Positions 16,993-25,588 of a stretch of 35,252 bases of DNA are shown in pieces (the first letter of the stretch is position 1; the number at the start of each line of letters is the position of its first letter). The stretch comes from Rhizobiaceae bacterium. Lineage in GTDB: Bacteria; Pseudomonadota; Alphaproteobacteria; Rhizobiales; Rhizobiaceae. The notes under the pieces are model-generated. The model did not search any database. It was not told the origin of the DNA and saw nothing but the letters and a program-made list of their open reading frames with translations. Made by a program: the position numbers and the translations under genes. The DNA is taken from NCBI GenBank assembly GCA_023953775.1, contig JAMLJD010000043.1, positions 1 to 35,252 of the forward strand, given 5' to 3'.

Positions 16993-17889
16993 TCAGCGCT
17001 CGAGCTGGCCGGCCTCCCAGCCGAGGATGGCGCGCTTGCGCGTCAGTCCCCAGTGATAGCCGGTGAGCGCGCCGGACTTGCCCAGCGCGCGATGGCACGG
17101 GATGACGAAGGATACGGGGTTTGCCCCGACCGCGGCGCCGACGGCCCGCGAGGCGGCGGGCTTGCCGATCTCCTGGGCGAGGGAGGAATAGCTGCGTGCC
17201 GTCCCCATCGGGATGCGCAGCAGCGCCTGCCACACGCGGACCTGGAAATCGGTTCCGATCATCACCACGCGCAGCGGCTCGTCCTGGCGCCAGCGGGCGG
17301 GATCGAAGATGCGGGCCGCATAGGGCTGCGTGGCAGCCATGTCCTCGACATAGGTGGCATTCGGCCAGCGGCCGGCCATGTCCTCGAACGCCGCCTTCTC
17401 GCCTCCCGGATCGTTGAAGGACAGCCCGGCAAGGCCGCGGTCGGTGACCATCAGCAAGGCGATGCCGAAAGGCGAGATGTGGTAGCCGTAGCGGATGACG
17501 ATGCCGGCGCCGCGGCTCTTGTAGTCGCCGGGCGACATCGCCTCGTGGGTGACGAACAAATCATGCAGCCGCCCGGGTCCGGACATGCCGACCTCGAGGG
17601 AGGCTTCCAGGAGCGGCATGCCGTCGTCGAGCAGCCGGCGTGCATGGTCGAGCGTGACGGCCTGGAGGAAGCCCTTCGGCGACAGTCCGGCCCACCGCGT
17701 GAACAGCTTCTGCAGCCCCGTCGGCGTGTCGCCGACTTCTGCGGCGAGAGCGTCGAGCGACGGCTGGTCGCGATAGTCGAGGCTGATCTTCTCGATCACG
17801 CGGCGCACGATCTCGTAGTCCGAGCCTTCGGGCGTGATGTCGTGCTGGAGGATGGCGGTCGGCATGTCTATGGCGGTCCGTGCGTTCAT
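16993..17889 (-). CDS. Ada-like protein: AraC-type HTH fused to methylated-DNA-cysteine methyltransferase
   Basis: DNA alkylation repair protein of 298 residues. Residues about 20-115 form an AraC-type helix-turn-helix pair (DALAAEVGDTPTGLQKLF and LEASLEVGMSGPGRLHDLF). The C-terminal half is an O6-alkylguanine transferase: RAVGAAVGANP and the active site VIPCHRAL with acceptor Cys265. The N-terminal zinc domain of E. coli Ada, with its second acceptor cysteine, is absent, so sensing of methylphosphotriesters is not expected. AAGGAGA precedes ATG at 17889, fixing the start; a longer open frame upstream lies antisense to nothing but the DUF2244 gene body. Annotated elsewhere as bifunctional transcriptional activator/DNA repair protein. 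Confidence 0.92.
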   Translation of the reverse strand: MNARTAIDMPTAILQHDITPEGSDYEIVRRVIEKISLDYRDQPSLDALAAEVGDTPTGLQKLFTRWAGLSPKGFLQAVTLDHARRLLDDGMPLLEASLEVGMSGPGRLHDLFVTHEAMSPGDYKSRGAGIVIRYGYHISPFGIALLMVTDRGLAGLSFNDPGGEKAAFEDMAGRWPNATYVEDMAATQPYAARIFDPARWRQDEPLRVVMIGTDFQVRVWQALLRIPMGTARSYSSLAQEIGKPAASRAVGAAVGANPVSFVIPCHRALGKSGALTGYHWGLTRKRAILGWEAGQLER

Positions 17890-17957
17890 GGTCGTATCTC
17901 CTTGAGCGCCACTATCGCGCTGGCACGCAAGGGGAACCACCCGATTCCTGAAAGGCT

Positions 17958-18443
17958 CTAGCCCGCCTTTGCGGTCGCCAGCGCGCGCCCGAAGGCGTCG
18001 GCGAAGGTCTCGCGATCGTCGGGATTGAGGAAACCGCCTATCGCGACCAGGCGCCCCTGGCCCTCCACGGCCATGCGGGTGATGCCGATCTCGTCGTGCC
18101 GGTCGATGCGGAAACGGGTCCAGAACGGATTGAAGCGGTGCTCCTCCGCGCGGCCGGAGGGCGCGACCTTGCGGATGTCGAGGCGCGTCCTCGACACCGA
18201 GACCTCCTCGCGTGCCCGGGCGGCGCGATAGTTCATCCGGAATGCGACGTAGATCAGCAGCACGTCGAGGCCGAAAAAGCCGAAGACCGGCCAGGCGCCC
18301 ATCGACAGGAACACGGCGCCGGTGGCGATCCACACGCCCACCAGCACCGCCATCAGGATCATGAAGCCGTTGCGCCCCAGCGACCGGTGCGGCGTGAGCA
18401 TCGCCTTGAAAAAAGGCGCGTCGGCGGCTGTTGTTTCACTCAT
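17958..18443 (-). CDS. DUF2244 family membrane protein
   Basis: Conserved alphaproteobacterial protein of 161 residues with unknown function. Two adjacent hydrophobic segments (about 26-46, FMILMAVLVGVWIATGAVFL, and 49-68, AWPVFGFFGLDVLLIYVAF) are followed by a cytoplasmic-looking domain with YRAAR, FNPFWTRF and GGFLNPDDRETFADAFGRAL, the standard DUF2244 order. ATG at 18443 is the first plausible start. It is divergent from nth, 21 bases away, a common rhizobial arrangement; no functional link is known. Confidence 0.87.
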   Translation of the reverse strand: MSETTAADAPFFKAMLTPHRSLGRNGFMILMAVLVGVWIATGAVFLSMGAWPVFGFFGLDVLLIYVAFRMNYRAARAREEVSVSRTRLDIRKVAPSGRAEEHRFNPFWTRFRIDRHDEIGITRMAVEGQGRLVAIGGFLNPDDRETFADAFGRALATAKAG

Positions 18444-18464
18444 CCACGCAATTATAGAGGGGTG

Positions 18465-19235
18465 ATGAAAAAGCCCAAGGACAAAATCCCGACGCCGGCG
18501 AAGCGCGACGGGTCGAACGTCGTCAAGCGACCGCGCCCCAAGCGGCCGCCGATGACGCTCTATTCGCCCGCGGAGATCGACGAGATCTTCCGCCGGTTCT
18601 CGGTTCAGCGGCCCGAGCCCGAGGGCGAGCTCGAGCACATGAACCCGTTCACGCTGCTGGTCGCCGTCGTGCTTTCGGCCCAGGCGACGGACGCCGGCGT
18701 GAACAAGGCGACGCGGCCGCTTTTCGCGATCGCCGACACGCCCGAAAAGATGCTGGCGCTCGGCGAGGAGAAGGTCGGCGGCTACATCCGGACCATCGGC
18801 CTGTGGCGCAACAAGGCCAAGAACGTCATCGCGCTGTGCGAAGCGCTGATCCGCGACCATGACGGCCAGGTGCCGGGCGACCGGGACGCGCTGACCAAGC
18901 TGCCGGGCGTCGGGCGCAAGACGGCGAACGTCGTGCTCAACATGGCGTTCGGGCAGCCGACGATGGCGGTCGACACGCATATTTTCCGGATCGGCAACCG
19001 GCTTTTGCTCGCCCCTGGCAAGACGCCGGAGCAGGTCGAGGACACGCTGGTCCGGATCATCCCGGACAAATACATGCGGCACGCGCATCACTGGCTGATC
19101 CTGCACGGCCGCTATGTGTGCAAGGCGCGAAAGCCGGACTGCGAGCTCTGCGTCATCGCCGATCTGTGCAAGTCGCCGGAAAAGACCACCGCCGTCCCCG
19201 CGCCTTTGACGGGCGTGCCGGCCGGCGACGTCTGA
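18465..19235 (+). CDS. nth: Endonuclease III (DNA glycosylase/AP lyase)
   Basis: Base-excision repair enzyme that removes oxidised pyrimidines and cleaves abasic sites. The 256-residue protein carries the helix-hairpin-helix LPGVGRKTANVVL with catalytic lysine, the catalytic aspartate in VDTHIFR, and a 4Fe-4S site C-x6-C-x2-C-x5-C at Cys219, 226, 229 and 235. A basic, proline-rich N-terminal tail of about 30 residues precedes the core, as in related rhizobial proteins. ATG at 18465 follows an AGAGGGG site; the GTG three bases earlier is also possible. It diverges from DUF2244. Confidence 0.96.
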   Translation: MKKPKDKIPTPAKRDGSNVVKRPRPKRPPMTLYSPAEIDEIFRRFSVQRPEPEGELEHMNPFTLLVAVVLSAQATDAGVNKATRPLFAIADTPEKMLALGEEKVGGYIRTIGLWRNKAKNVIALCEALIRDHDGQVPGDRDALTKLPGVGRKTANVVLNMAFGQPTMAVDTHIFRIGNRLLLAPGKTPEQVEDTLVRIIPDKYMRHAHHWLILHGRYVCKARKPDCELCVIADLCKSPEKTTAVPAPLTGVPAGDV

Positions 19236-19259
19236 CGGCAGGCCGCGACGCGGTCCCGC

Positions 19260-19991
19260 TCAGGTGCGGGCGACCATCGCCGGCGGGAGCCGGGCTTCCC
19301 CGGCCGCGACCATCTTGTGCAGGTGCACCATCATCGCGGCGGCGAAGAGTGGCGTCAGGAGGTTGAGAACCGGAACCGCCAGGAACGCGGCGATGACGAG
19401 GCCGGCGAGGAAAACAGTTCCGGCGTGGCGCCGCCGCAGGGCCTTTGCCTCGGCCTCGCTGCGGAAGCGCATGGCCGCGAATTCGAAGAACTCGCGGCCC
19501 AGCAGATAGCCGTTGACGATGAAGAAGGCGATGATGTTGACGCCGGGGATGAGCAGCAGGATCAGCGCGACGATATTGCCGGCGATCACAACGAGGAAGA
19601 ATTTGAGCGATGTGATGATCGAGGGGACCAGCGGCAGCGCCCGGCCGGGCGGGTCGTCGGGATAATCCTCGCGTTCCACCACTTCGGCAACATCGTCGAG
19701 GAACAGGCCGGCGATGATCGCGGTCACCGGCCCGACCAGCAGCGCCAGACCTATCGCAAGTCCCAGACCGGCAGCAACGGCCGCGACCATGCCGAGCCAG
19801 CCCACCCACGACGGGAATCCGGGCAGCAGCGCCTCGATCCACGGCAGCGCATAGACATCGAAAATTTCCTTGCCCCCGAACCAGAGCGCGGCAAGCACGA
19901 GCAGCGTCAGGCCTATCGACTTGAGGAAGACCCAGCGGAACTCGGCCGTAAAAATCCTGGAGATGGCAGCGCGGGCCGCTTCGACGATCAT
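19260..19991 (-). CDS. EI24/CysZ-like membrane protein
   Basis: Integral membrane protein of 243 residues from the EI24 (etoposide-induced 2.4)/CysZ family. It has four or more hydrophobic stretches: about 25-42, 65-100, 133-160 and 195-220. CysZ carries sulfate in E. coli, but no sulfate-assimilation gene is near and the alphaproteobacterial group has not been shown to do so, so only the family can be called. ATG at 19991 has AGGA seven bases upstream; a TTG two codons earlier is less likely. It is convergent with nth and divergent from the adenosine kinase gene. Confidence 0.82.
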   Translation of the reverse strand: MIVEAARAAISRIFTAEFRWVFLKSIGLTLLVLAALWFGGKEIFDVYALPWIEALLPGFPSWVGWLGMVAAVAAGLGLAIGLALLVGPVTAIIAGLFLDDVAEVVEREDYPDDPPGRALPLVPSIITSLKFFLVVIAGNIVALILLLIPGVNIIAFFIVNGYLLGREFFEFAAMRFRSEAEAKALRRRHAGTVFLAGLVIAAFLAVPVLNLLTPLFAAAMMVHLHKMVAAGEARLPPAMVART

Positions 19992-20134
19992 CGGCAATTC
20001 CTTTCGATTGCGAGATAGGATCGAGCAGCGACGCGCACAAGGCGACGGCCGGGACGGGCTTGCAATCGTGGCGCAAGCCGCTATGCCAAAACCCAGTCGA
20101 CCGCCGCGCGCGCGGCAGCCACACGGGGACCTGC

Positions 20135-21127
20135 ATGAGCGATTATGACGTTCTGTGCATCGGCAATGCGATCGTCGATATCATTGCCCGGTGCGACGAC
20201 GATTTCCTGCGCCAGAACGAGATCATCAAGGGAGCGATGAACCTGATCGACGGCGAGCGGGCCGAGCTGCTCTACAGCCGCATGGGCCCGGCGATCGAGG
20301 CATCCGGCGGATCAGCGGGCAACACGGCGGCGGGCGTCGCGAGCTTCGGCGGACGCGCGGCCTTCTTCGGCAAGGTCGCGGACGACCATCTCGGCAAGAT
20401 CTACACGCACGACATCCGCGCCCAGGGCGTCGCCTTCGACACACGACCATTGGACACCGAGCCGCCGACGGCGCGCTCGATGATCTTCGTGACGCCGGAC
20501 GGCGAGCGCTCGATGAACACCTATCTCGGCGCCTGCGTCGAACTCGGCCCCGACGATGTCGAGGAGGACAAGGCGGCAGGCGCGAAGGTCACCTATTTCG
20601 AAGGCTATCTGTGGGACCCGCCGCGCGCCAAGGAAGCGATCCGGATGACCGCGGGTTTCGCCCACGAGGCGGGTCGCGAGGTGTCGATGACGCTGTCCGA
20701 CCCGTTCTGCGTCGATCGCTACCGTGACGAGTTCCTCGACCTGATGCGTTCGGGCACGGTCGACATCGTCTTCGCGAACGAGCACGAACTGAAGTCGCTC
20801 TACCAGACCGCGGATTTCGACACCGCCGTCGATGCCGTGCGCGCCGACTGCAAGATCGCCGCGGTCACGCGCTCCGAGAAGGGATCGGTGATCGTGCGCG
20901 GCAACGAGACGGTGTCGATCGCGGCAATCGAGATCAGCGAACTGGTCGACACGACCGGCGCCGGCGACCTATACGCCGCAGGATTCCTGCACGGCTACAC
21001 GAGCGGTCGCGATCTCGAGACATGCGGCAAGCTCGGCTCGCTCGCGGCCGGACTGGTGATCCAGCAGATCGGACCGCGGCCGCGTCAGAGCCTCAGGGAA
21101 GCCGCGCAGCAGTCCGGCCTCGCCTGA
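20135..21127 (+). CDS. PfkB-family adenosine kinase
   Basis: Sugar/nucleoside kinase of 330 residues. The N-terminus YDVLCIGNAIVDIIARCDDDFL and the GGSAGNTAAGVASFGG stretch match bacterial adenosine kinase-like PfkB proteins, and DTTGAGDLYAAGF carries the anion hole and catalytic Asp278. These are annotated as adenosine kinase (AMP from adenosine) throughout Rhizobiales; ribokinase or other nucleoside activity cannot be excluded. ATG at 20135 is the canonical start. With the nucleoside hydrolase and ribokinase at 14-17 kb it is the second nucleoside-salvage enzyme in the window. It ends 18 bases from the convergent TRIC gene, with no obvious terminator between. Confidence 0.9.
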   Translation: MSDYDVLCIGNAIVDIIARCDDDFLRQNEIIKGAMNLIDGERAELLYSRMGPAIEASGGSAGNTAAGVASFGGRAAFFGKVADDHLGKIYTHDIRAQGVAFDTRPLDTEPPTARSMIFVTPDGERSMNTYLGACVELGPDDVEEDKAAGAKVTYFEGYLWDPPRAKEAIRMTAGFAHEAGREVSMTLSDPFCVDRYRDEFLDLMRSGTVDIVFANEHELKSLYQTADFDTAVDAVRADCKIAAVTRSEKGSVIVRGNETVSIAAIEISELVDTTGAGDLYAAGFLHGYTSGRDLETCGKLGSLAAGLVIQQIGPRPRQSLREAAQQSGLA

Positions 21128-21145
21128 GCGGATCGCGCCACAGAT

Positions 21146-21778
21146 TCAGGGAATGTCCTCGGGGTTGCGTCCCGGCCGGCTCCGGTAGCGCGGAAAACTC
21201 CAGCCGAAGCGCAGCGCGCCGCCGCGCACGATGAAGGCCGCCACGAAGGCAGCAAGCGCGGCAAGCACCAGCGGCAGACCGGCCAGGCTTGCCGCCGTGT
21301 AGGTCGCCGCCCCGGCAAGCGCCGCCGTCACATAGATTTCCGGACGCAACAGCACCGACGGTTCGCCCGCCAGGAGATCGCGGAGAATGCCTCCGAAGGT
21401 GGCCGTCAGCATGCCCATGACGACCGCCACGGTCGGCGAGCCGGTGACGGCGAGGCCCTTGTAGGCGCCGAACACGCCGTAGGCCGCAAGGCCGATCGCG
21501 TCGAGCCACAGCAGCAGCTTGTAGCGCGATTCCAGGAGATGGGCGGTGAAATAGACGAGGACCGCGATCGCCGCGCACACGACGATGTAGGAAGGGTTCG
21601 CGACCCAGAAGACCGGCACGTCGAGGATCAGGTCGCGCAGCGTGCCGCCGCCGATGCCGGTGACCCCGGCCAGGAACAGGAAGCCGATCACATCGAGCTC
21701 CTTGCGCGAGGCCGAGAGCGCGCCTGTCGCGGCAAACACCGCGACGCCGGCATAGTCGAGCAAAAGGATCTGCTGCAT
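21146..21778 (-). CDS. TRIC-type cation channel family protein (UPF0126/YicG-like)
   Basis: Inner-membrane protein of 210 residues with seven likely hydrophobic segments arranged as two repeats of three plus one. Each repeat carries the glycine signature: GIGGGTLRDLIL in the first and TFGGILRDLLAGE in the second. Prokaryotic homologues of eukaryotic trimeric intracellular cation channels form potassium-permeable trimers; the E. coli member YicG has been linked with glycine uptake, so the cargo is open. ATG at 21778 follows a GTG by one codon. The C-terminal tail (WSFPRYRSRPGRNPEDIP) is basic. Confidence 0.88.
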   Translation of the reverse strand: MQQILLLDYAGVAVFAATGALSASRKELDVIGFLFLAGVTGIGGGTLRDLILDVPVFWVANPSYIVVCAAIAVLVYFTAHLLESRYKLLLWLDAIGLAAYGVFGAYKGLAVTGSPTVAVVMGMLTATFGGILRDLLAGEPSVLLRPEIYVTAALAGAATYTAASLAGLPLVLAALAAFVAAFIVRGGALRFGWSFPRYRSRPGRNPEDIP

Positions 21779-21832
21779 CACATCCCCCGGCCACCTCAGT
21801 AGCCGAGGGGAGCGCTTCAGGAAAGGCTGCCG

Positions 21833-22492
21833 TCAGGCGTCTTTTTCGGCCTGCGCGTTCGGCGGACCCGGTTCAGCCGGCGTCTGGTCGTTGGCGGGCT
21901 GCTTGGGGCCACCCCTGGCGACGCCGACCATGGCCGGGCGCAGCACGCGGTCGCCGATCACGTAGCCGGTCTGGACGACCTGCACCACCGTGTTGGACGG
22001 CACGCTCGCATCCGGCACCTCGAACATTGCCTGATGGAAATTGGGATCGAATCGCTCGCCCTGCGGCTCGATCTTCTTGACGCCGTGCCGTTCGAGCGAC
22101 GACAGCATCGCGCGCTCGGTCATCTCGACGCCCTCGATCAGAGCCTTGAAGCCGGCATCGCCGGACGCCTTGGCTTCCGCCGAGATCGCCTCAAGCGCCC
22201 GGCCGAGATTGTCGGACACCGAAAGCATATCGCGCGCAAAGGCGGCGATCGCATAGGTCCGCGCATCCTGCACGTCGCGCGCGGTGCGGCGGCGCAGGTT
22301 TTCCATCTCGGCGGCAAGACGAAGCGCCTTGTCCTTCATTTCCTCGTTCTCGGCCGCAAGGCGAAGCAGCACGTCCTCTTCGGACGGCTCGCCGGAGCCC
22401 TGCTCCGCGCCGCCCGACATCTCTGCATATTCCTTGCGCGCGCTGTCTTCGTCCGGCGCGTGGTCGTTCTTCTTATGGTCGTTCATGGCCAT
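21833..22492 (-). CDS. grpE: Nucleotide exchange factor GrpE
   Basis: Cochaperone that releases ADP from DnaK. The 219-residue protein has a charged N-terminal tail, a long coiled-coil helix (about 40-95, [21 protein letters not shown]), and the C-terminal beta domain with [12 protein letters not shown] and [23 protein letters not shown], the GrpE signature. The proline-rich end (after 200) is lineage-specific. ATG at 22492 is used; MNDHKKN two codons later is equally possible. hrcA is 86 bases upstream on the same strand and a heat-shock-type promoter lies in that gap, so grpE can be induced independently of hrcA. Confidence 0.96.
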   Translation of the reverse strand: MAMNDHKKNDHAPDEDSARKEYAEMSGGAEQGSGEPSEEDVLLRLAAENEEMKDKALRLAAEMENLRRRTARDVQDARTYAIAAFARDMLSVSDNLGRALEAISAEAKASGDAGFKALIEGVEMTERAMLSSLERHGVKKIEPQGERFDPNFHQAMFEVPDASVPSNTVVQVVQTGYVIGDRVLRPAMVGVARGGPKQPANDQTPAEPGPPNAQAEKDA

Positions 22493-22530
22493 ATCCCGTC
22501 ATGCGGATGGTATCGATAAAGTTGCGCCCG

Positions 22531-22559
22531 ATATCGAGGTTCGGGCCGCCAAAATCAAG
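22531..22559 (-). promoter_or_regulatory. RpoH (sigma-32) type promoter of grpE
   Basis: On the minus strand CTTGAT (22559-22554) is spaced 17 bases from CGATAT (22536-22531), close to the alphaproteobacterial heat-shock consensus and to the hsp20 promoter in this window. It begins about 20 bases past the hrcA stop and predicts a leader of about 32 bases. Confidence 0.6.
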
Positions 22560-22578
22560 GGGCGGCGGCCCGCCACAG

Positions 22579-23649
22579 TCAGCGCAACAGCCGCGACACC
22601 AGTTGCGCGGTGTAGTCGACCATCGGCACGATGCGGGCATAGTTGAGCCGGGTCGGGCCGATGACGCCAAGCGCGCCGATGACGCGCGAATCCTTGTCGC
22701 GATAGGGCGCGACGACCAGCGACGACCCCGACAGCGAGAACAGCTTGTTCTCCGAGCCGATGAAGATGCGCACACCGGAACCCTCCTCGGCGAGGTCGAG
22801 AAGCTGGATCAGCCCTTCCTTGGTCTCGAGATCGTCGAACAAATGCCGGAGCAGCTCGAGATCGGCCTGTGCGGTGATGTTCTCGAGCAGGTTCGCCCGG
22901 CCGCGCACGATCAGCCGCGCCGGCAGCCCGGTCTCGTTGCCGGCCCAGATGGCGAGGCCCTTCTCGACCAGTTCCTGCGAAAGCTGATCGAGGGCGGCGC
23001 GCGTTTCGTCCTTGAGGCGCGCGAGCTCGCCCTTGGCCTCGGCCAGGGTCCGGCCGCGAATATGGGCGTTGAGGAAGTTCGATGCCTCGTGAAGCTGCGA
23101 GGTGGTGACCCCCGCCGGCACCTCCAGCACGCGGTTTTCGACGTCGCCGTTCTGCGAGACCAGCACCGCCAGCGCCTTGGTCGGCTCGAGCTGGATGAAC
23201 TCGATATGCTTGAGCGCGGCCTCGGACTTGGTCGCCAGCACCAGACCGGCGCCGCGCGACAGGCCGGAGAGCATCTGGCTCGCCTCGGTCAGCATGTGCT
23301 CCAGCGTCGCGTCGCTGCCCGACGCCTTGACCTGCGATTCGATGATGCGGCGTTCGTCCTCGGCGAGATCGCCGACTTCCATGAAGGCATCGACGAAGAA
23401 CCGAAGACCCTGCTGGGTCGGCAGCCGGCCGGCCGAGATATGCGGCGAGTAGATCAGCCCGAGATGTTCGAGGTCGCTCATCACGTTGCGCACGGTCGCC
23501 GCCGACAGCGACGACGGCATCAGGCGCGTCAGATTGCGCGAGCCGAGCGGCTCGCCCTCGTTGAGATAGTTCTCGACGATCAGCCTGAAGATGTCGCGCG
23601 AGCGCGCATCGAGCGCCTGGAGATTGCTGTCAGTCACCGGTTTCGTCAT
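22579..23649 (-). CDS. hrcA: Heat-inducible transcriptional repressor HrcA
   Basis: Repressor of 356 residues that binds the CIRCE inverted repeat, mainly at groESL in alphaproteobacteria. The N-terminal winged helix (about 15-75) reads [22 protein letters not shown] and [20 protein letters not shown]; the family stretch [22 protein letters not shown] follows, then the GAF-like and dimer domains ending in [25 protein letters not shown]. Length is normal. No CIRCE sequence (TTAGCACTC-N9-GAGTGCTAA) is visible next to hrcA, grpE or hsp20, so HrcA probably regulates targets outside this window. It diverges from rph. Confidence 0.97.
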   Translation of the reverse strand: MTKPVTDSNLQALDARSRDIFRLIVENYLNEGEPLGSRNLTRLMPSSLSAATVRNVMSDLEHLGLIYSPHISAGRLPTQQGLRFFVDAFMEVGDLAEDERRIIESQVKASGSDATLEHMLTEASQMLSGLSRGAGLVLATKSEAALKHIEFIQLEPTKALAVLVSQNGDVENRVLEVPAGVTTSQLHEASNFLNAHIRGRTLAEAKGELARLKDETRAALDQLSQELVEKGLAIWAGNETGLPARLIVRGRANLLENITAQADLELLRHLFDDLETKEGLIQLLDLAEEGSGVRIFIGSENKLFSLSGSSLVVAPYRDKDSRVIGALGVIGPTRLNYARIVPMVDYTAQLVSRLLR

Positions 23650-23677
23650 GGTCGTACGCGGGTTCCCGGACCACAGG

Positions 23678-23705
23678 ATATAGGCTGCGCCGCCACGAAC
23701 ACAAC
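23678..23705 (-). promoter_or_regulatory. Candidate promoter of hrcA
   Basis: On the minus strand GTTGTG (23705-23700) is 16 bases from CTATAT (23683-23678), an exact match to the alphaproteobacterial -10. The predicted leader is about 22 bases. The -35 is only a partial match. Confidence 0.4.
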
Positions 23706-23800
23706 TGGAACCGCCGGTTCACGGCTCCGGTTTTCCTTTGCGTCGGCGGGGCAGCGAGTCTACAAGCCGCACTCTGTTTCAACCACCATGGAGCCCCATC

Positions 23801-24517
23801 ATGCGGCCATCACGCCGGGAAGCCGACGAAATGCGCGCGATCTCGTTCGAGCGCGGCGTGTCGAAGCACGCGGAAGGCTCGTGCCTCGTGAAGTTCGGCG
23901 ACACGCATGTGATGTGCACGGCCAGCCTGGAAGAGAAGGTGCCCGGCTGGATGCGCAATTCGGGCAAGGGCTGGGTGACGGCCGAATACGGCATGCTGCC
24001 GCGCTCGACCGGCGACCGGATGCGCCGCGAAGCCTCGTCGGGGCGCCAGGGCGGACGCACGCTGGAGATCCAGCGCCTGATCGGGCGCTCGCTGCGCTCC
24101 GTCGTGGACATGAAGGCGCTCGGCGAAGTGCAGATTACCGTCGACTGCGACGTGCTCCAGGCCGACGGCGGCACGCGGACGGCGGCGATCACCGGCGGCT
24201 TCGTCGCGCTGCACGACTGCATAAGCTGGATGGAAGCGCGCCAGATGGCCAGCGTGTCGAAGGTGCTGAAAGACCACGTCGCGGCGATCTCCTGCGGCAT
24301 CCACGACGGCGTGCCGGTTCTCGACCTGGACTATGCGGAGGATTCGACCGCGGGAACCGACGCCAATTTCGTGATGACCGGCAAGGGCGGCCTGGTCGAG
24401 ATCCAGGGAACCGCCGAGGGCGAGCCGTTCTCGGAAGACGAGTTCGCGGCGCTGCTGTCGCTCGCCAAGAAGGGCATCGGCCGGCTCGTCGACCTGCAGA
24501 AGATGGCGATCGCCTGA
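23801..24517 (+). CDS. rph: Ribonuclease PH
   Basis: Phosphate-dependent 3'-5' exoribonuclease that trims tRNA precursors. The 238-residue length equals the family norm. Conserved stretches are [62 protein letters not shown] (phosphate-binding arginines) and [21 protein letters not shown] at 23801 gives the canonical N-terminus. It starts a plus-strand run rph, VOC protein, rdgB, hemW with gaps or overlaps of at most 10 bases, clearly an operon, divergent from hrcA. Confidence 0.97.
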   Translation: MRPSRREADEMRAISFERGVSKHAEGSCLVKFGDTHVMCTASLEEKVPGWMRNSGKGWVTAEYGMLPRSTGDRMRREASSGRQGGRTLEIQRLIGRSLRSVVDMKALGEVQITVDCDVLQADGGTRTAAITGGFVALHDCISWMEARQMASVSKVLKDHVAAISCGIHDGVPVLDLDYAEDSTAGTDANFVMTGKGGLVEIQGTAEGEPFSEDEFAALLSLAKKGIGRLVDLQKMAIA

Positions 24518-24527
24518 CCGGGGCCGC

Positions 24528-24938
24528 ATGAAACCGTCCGGCATCCTCGAATCCGCGCTCTATGTCGACGATCTGGCAAAGGCCGAAGCGTTCTACGGCG
24601 AAACGCTTGGCCTCGACAGGATCGCCAAGGTGGACGGCAGGCACGTGTTCTTCCGCTGCGGCGACGGCGTTCTGCTGCTCTTCGACGCGACGGCGACGGT
24701 GACGCCTCCCGCGCCCGGCGCGAAGCTGCCGGTGCCGCCGCACGGGACCACCGGCGACGGCCATCTGTGCTTTCGCGCGACGGCCGATGAAATCGAGGCC
24801 TGGGCGCGGCATCTCGCGGCGCGGGGCGTCGCGATCGAAGCCGATTTCGAATGGCCGAACGGCGGCCGGTCGATCTATTTCCGCGATCCGTCGGGAAACT
24901 CCGTCGAATTCGCCGAACCGAGGATATGGGGACTGTGA
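24528..24938 (+). CDS. VOC-superfamily (glyoxalase/bleomycin-resistance fold) protein
   Basis: Protein of 136 residues with two beta-alpha-beta-beta-beta modules: [26 protein letters not shown] is the first, and the second contains [21 protein letters not shown] and ends in [18 protein letters not shown]. Candidate metal ligands are His at GDGHLCF and Glu at SVEFAEP. The reaction cannot be told; the fold serves glyoxalases, dioxygenases and antibiotic-binding proteins. It lies 10 bases after rph and its TGA overlaps the rdgB ATG, so it is a fixed member of this operon. Confidence 0.88.
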   Translation: MKPSGILESALYVDDLAKAEAFYGETLGLDRIAKVDGRHVFFRCGDGVLLLFDATATVTPPAPGAKLPVPPHGTTGDGHLCFRATADEIEAWARHLAARGVAIEADFEWPNGGRSIYFRDPSGNSVEFAEPRIWGL

Positions 24939-25588
24939 TGCGGCCACTCGAAACGCGAAAGATCGTCGTCGCCAGCCACAACAAGGGCAAGCTGCGCGAG
25001 ATCGACGAGCTGATCGCGCCGTTCGGCTTCGAAGCGAAGTCGGCCGGCGATTACGGCCTGCCCGTGCCGCCCGAGACCGGGACCACATTCGAGGAGAACG
25101 CCTATCTGAAGGCGTCTGCTTCGGCGAACGCGACCGGCCTGCCGGCGCTCTCCGACGATTCCGGCCTCGTGGTCGACGCGATCGACGGCCAGCCCGGGAT
25201 CCACGCCGCCGACTGGGCAGAGAAGCCCGACGGGACGCGCGACTTCTCCATCGCCATGGAGCGGGTGGAGACGCTGCTCCAAGAGCGCGGCGCGACGGAG
25301 CCCGAACAGCGTACCGGGCGGTTCGTCTGCGTGCTGTGCCTGTGCTGGCCGGACGGCCACGCGGAATATTTCCGCGGCGAGGTAGAGGGCAGGATGGTCT
25401 GGCCGCCGCGCGGCGACAAGGGCTTCGGCTACGACCCCGTGTTCCAGCCGGACGGCTTCGACATGACGTTCGGCGAGATGCCGTCGAGCGAGAAACACGC
25501 CTGGGAAGCCGGCCGCGGCGACCTCGGCCTCTCGCACCGCGCCCGCGCCTTCGCTACCTTCGCCAAGGCCAAGCTGGGCGCGGAATGA
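24938..25588 (+). CDS. rdgB: XTP/dITP diphosphatase (non-canonical purine NTP pyrophosphatase)
   Basis: House-cleaning enzyme that hydrolyses dITP, XTP and related triphosphates so they do not enter DNA or RNA. The 216-residue protein has the phosphate-binding [10 protein letters not shown] near residue 12, [10 protein letters not shown], the [22 protein letters not shown] loop with catalytic Asp, and [12 protein letters not shown] and SHRARAF near the end: all HAM1/RdgB signatures. ATG at 24938 overlaps the stop of the VOC gene (TGATG); the end overlaps hemW. A GTG one codon upstream is possible. Confidence 0.96.
   Translation: MRPLETRKIVVASHNKGKLREIDELIAPFGFEAKSAGDYGLPVPPETGTTFEENAYLKASASANATGLPALSDDSGLVVDAIDGQPGIHAADWAEKPDGTRDFSIAMERVETLLQERGATEPEQRTGRFVCVLCLCWPDGHAEYFRGEVEGRMVWPPRGDKGFGYDPVFQPDGFDMTFGEMPSSEKHAWEAGRGDLGLSHRARAFATFAKAKLGAE

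Noticed and set aside
17890-18333. N-terminal extension of the Ada-like protein by 149 residues
   Set aside because: The extra part is arginine-rich and overlaps the DUF2244 gene in another frame; a strong ribosome site precedes ATG at 17889.
18444-19106. N-terminal extension of the DUF2244 protein by about 220 residues
   Set aside because: It lies antisense to endonuclease III and has no homology-like motifs.
24787-25584. Long upstream extension of hemW
   Set aside because: It overlaps the VOC and rdgB genes out of frame; the ATGA overlap gives the normal HemW start.
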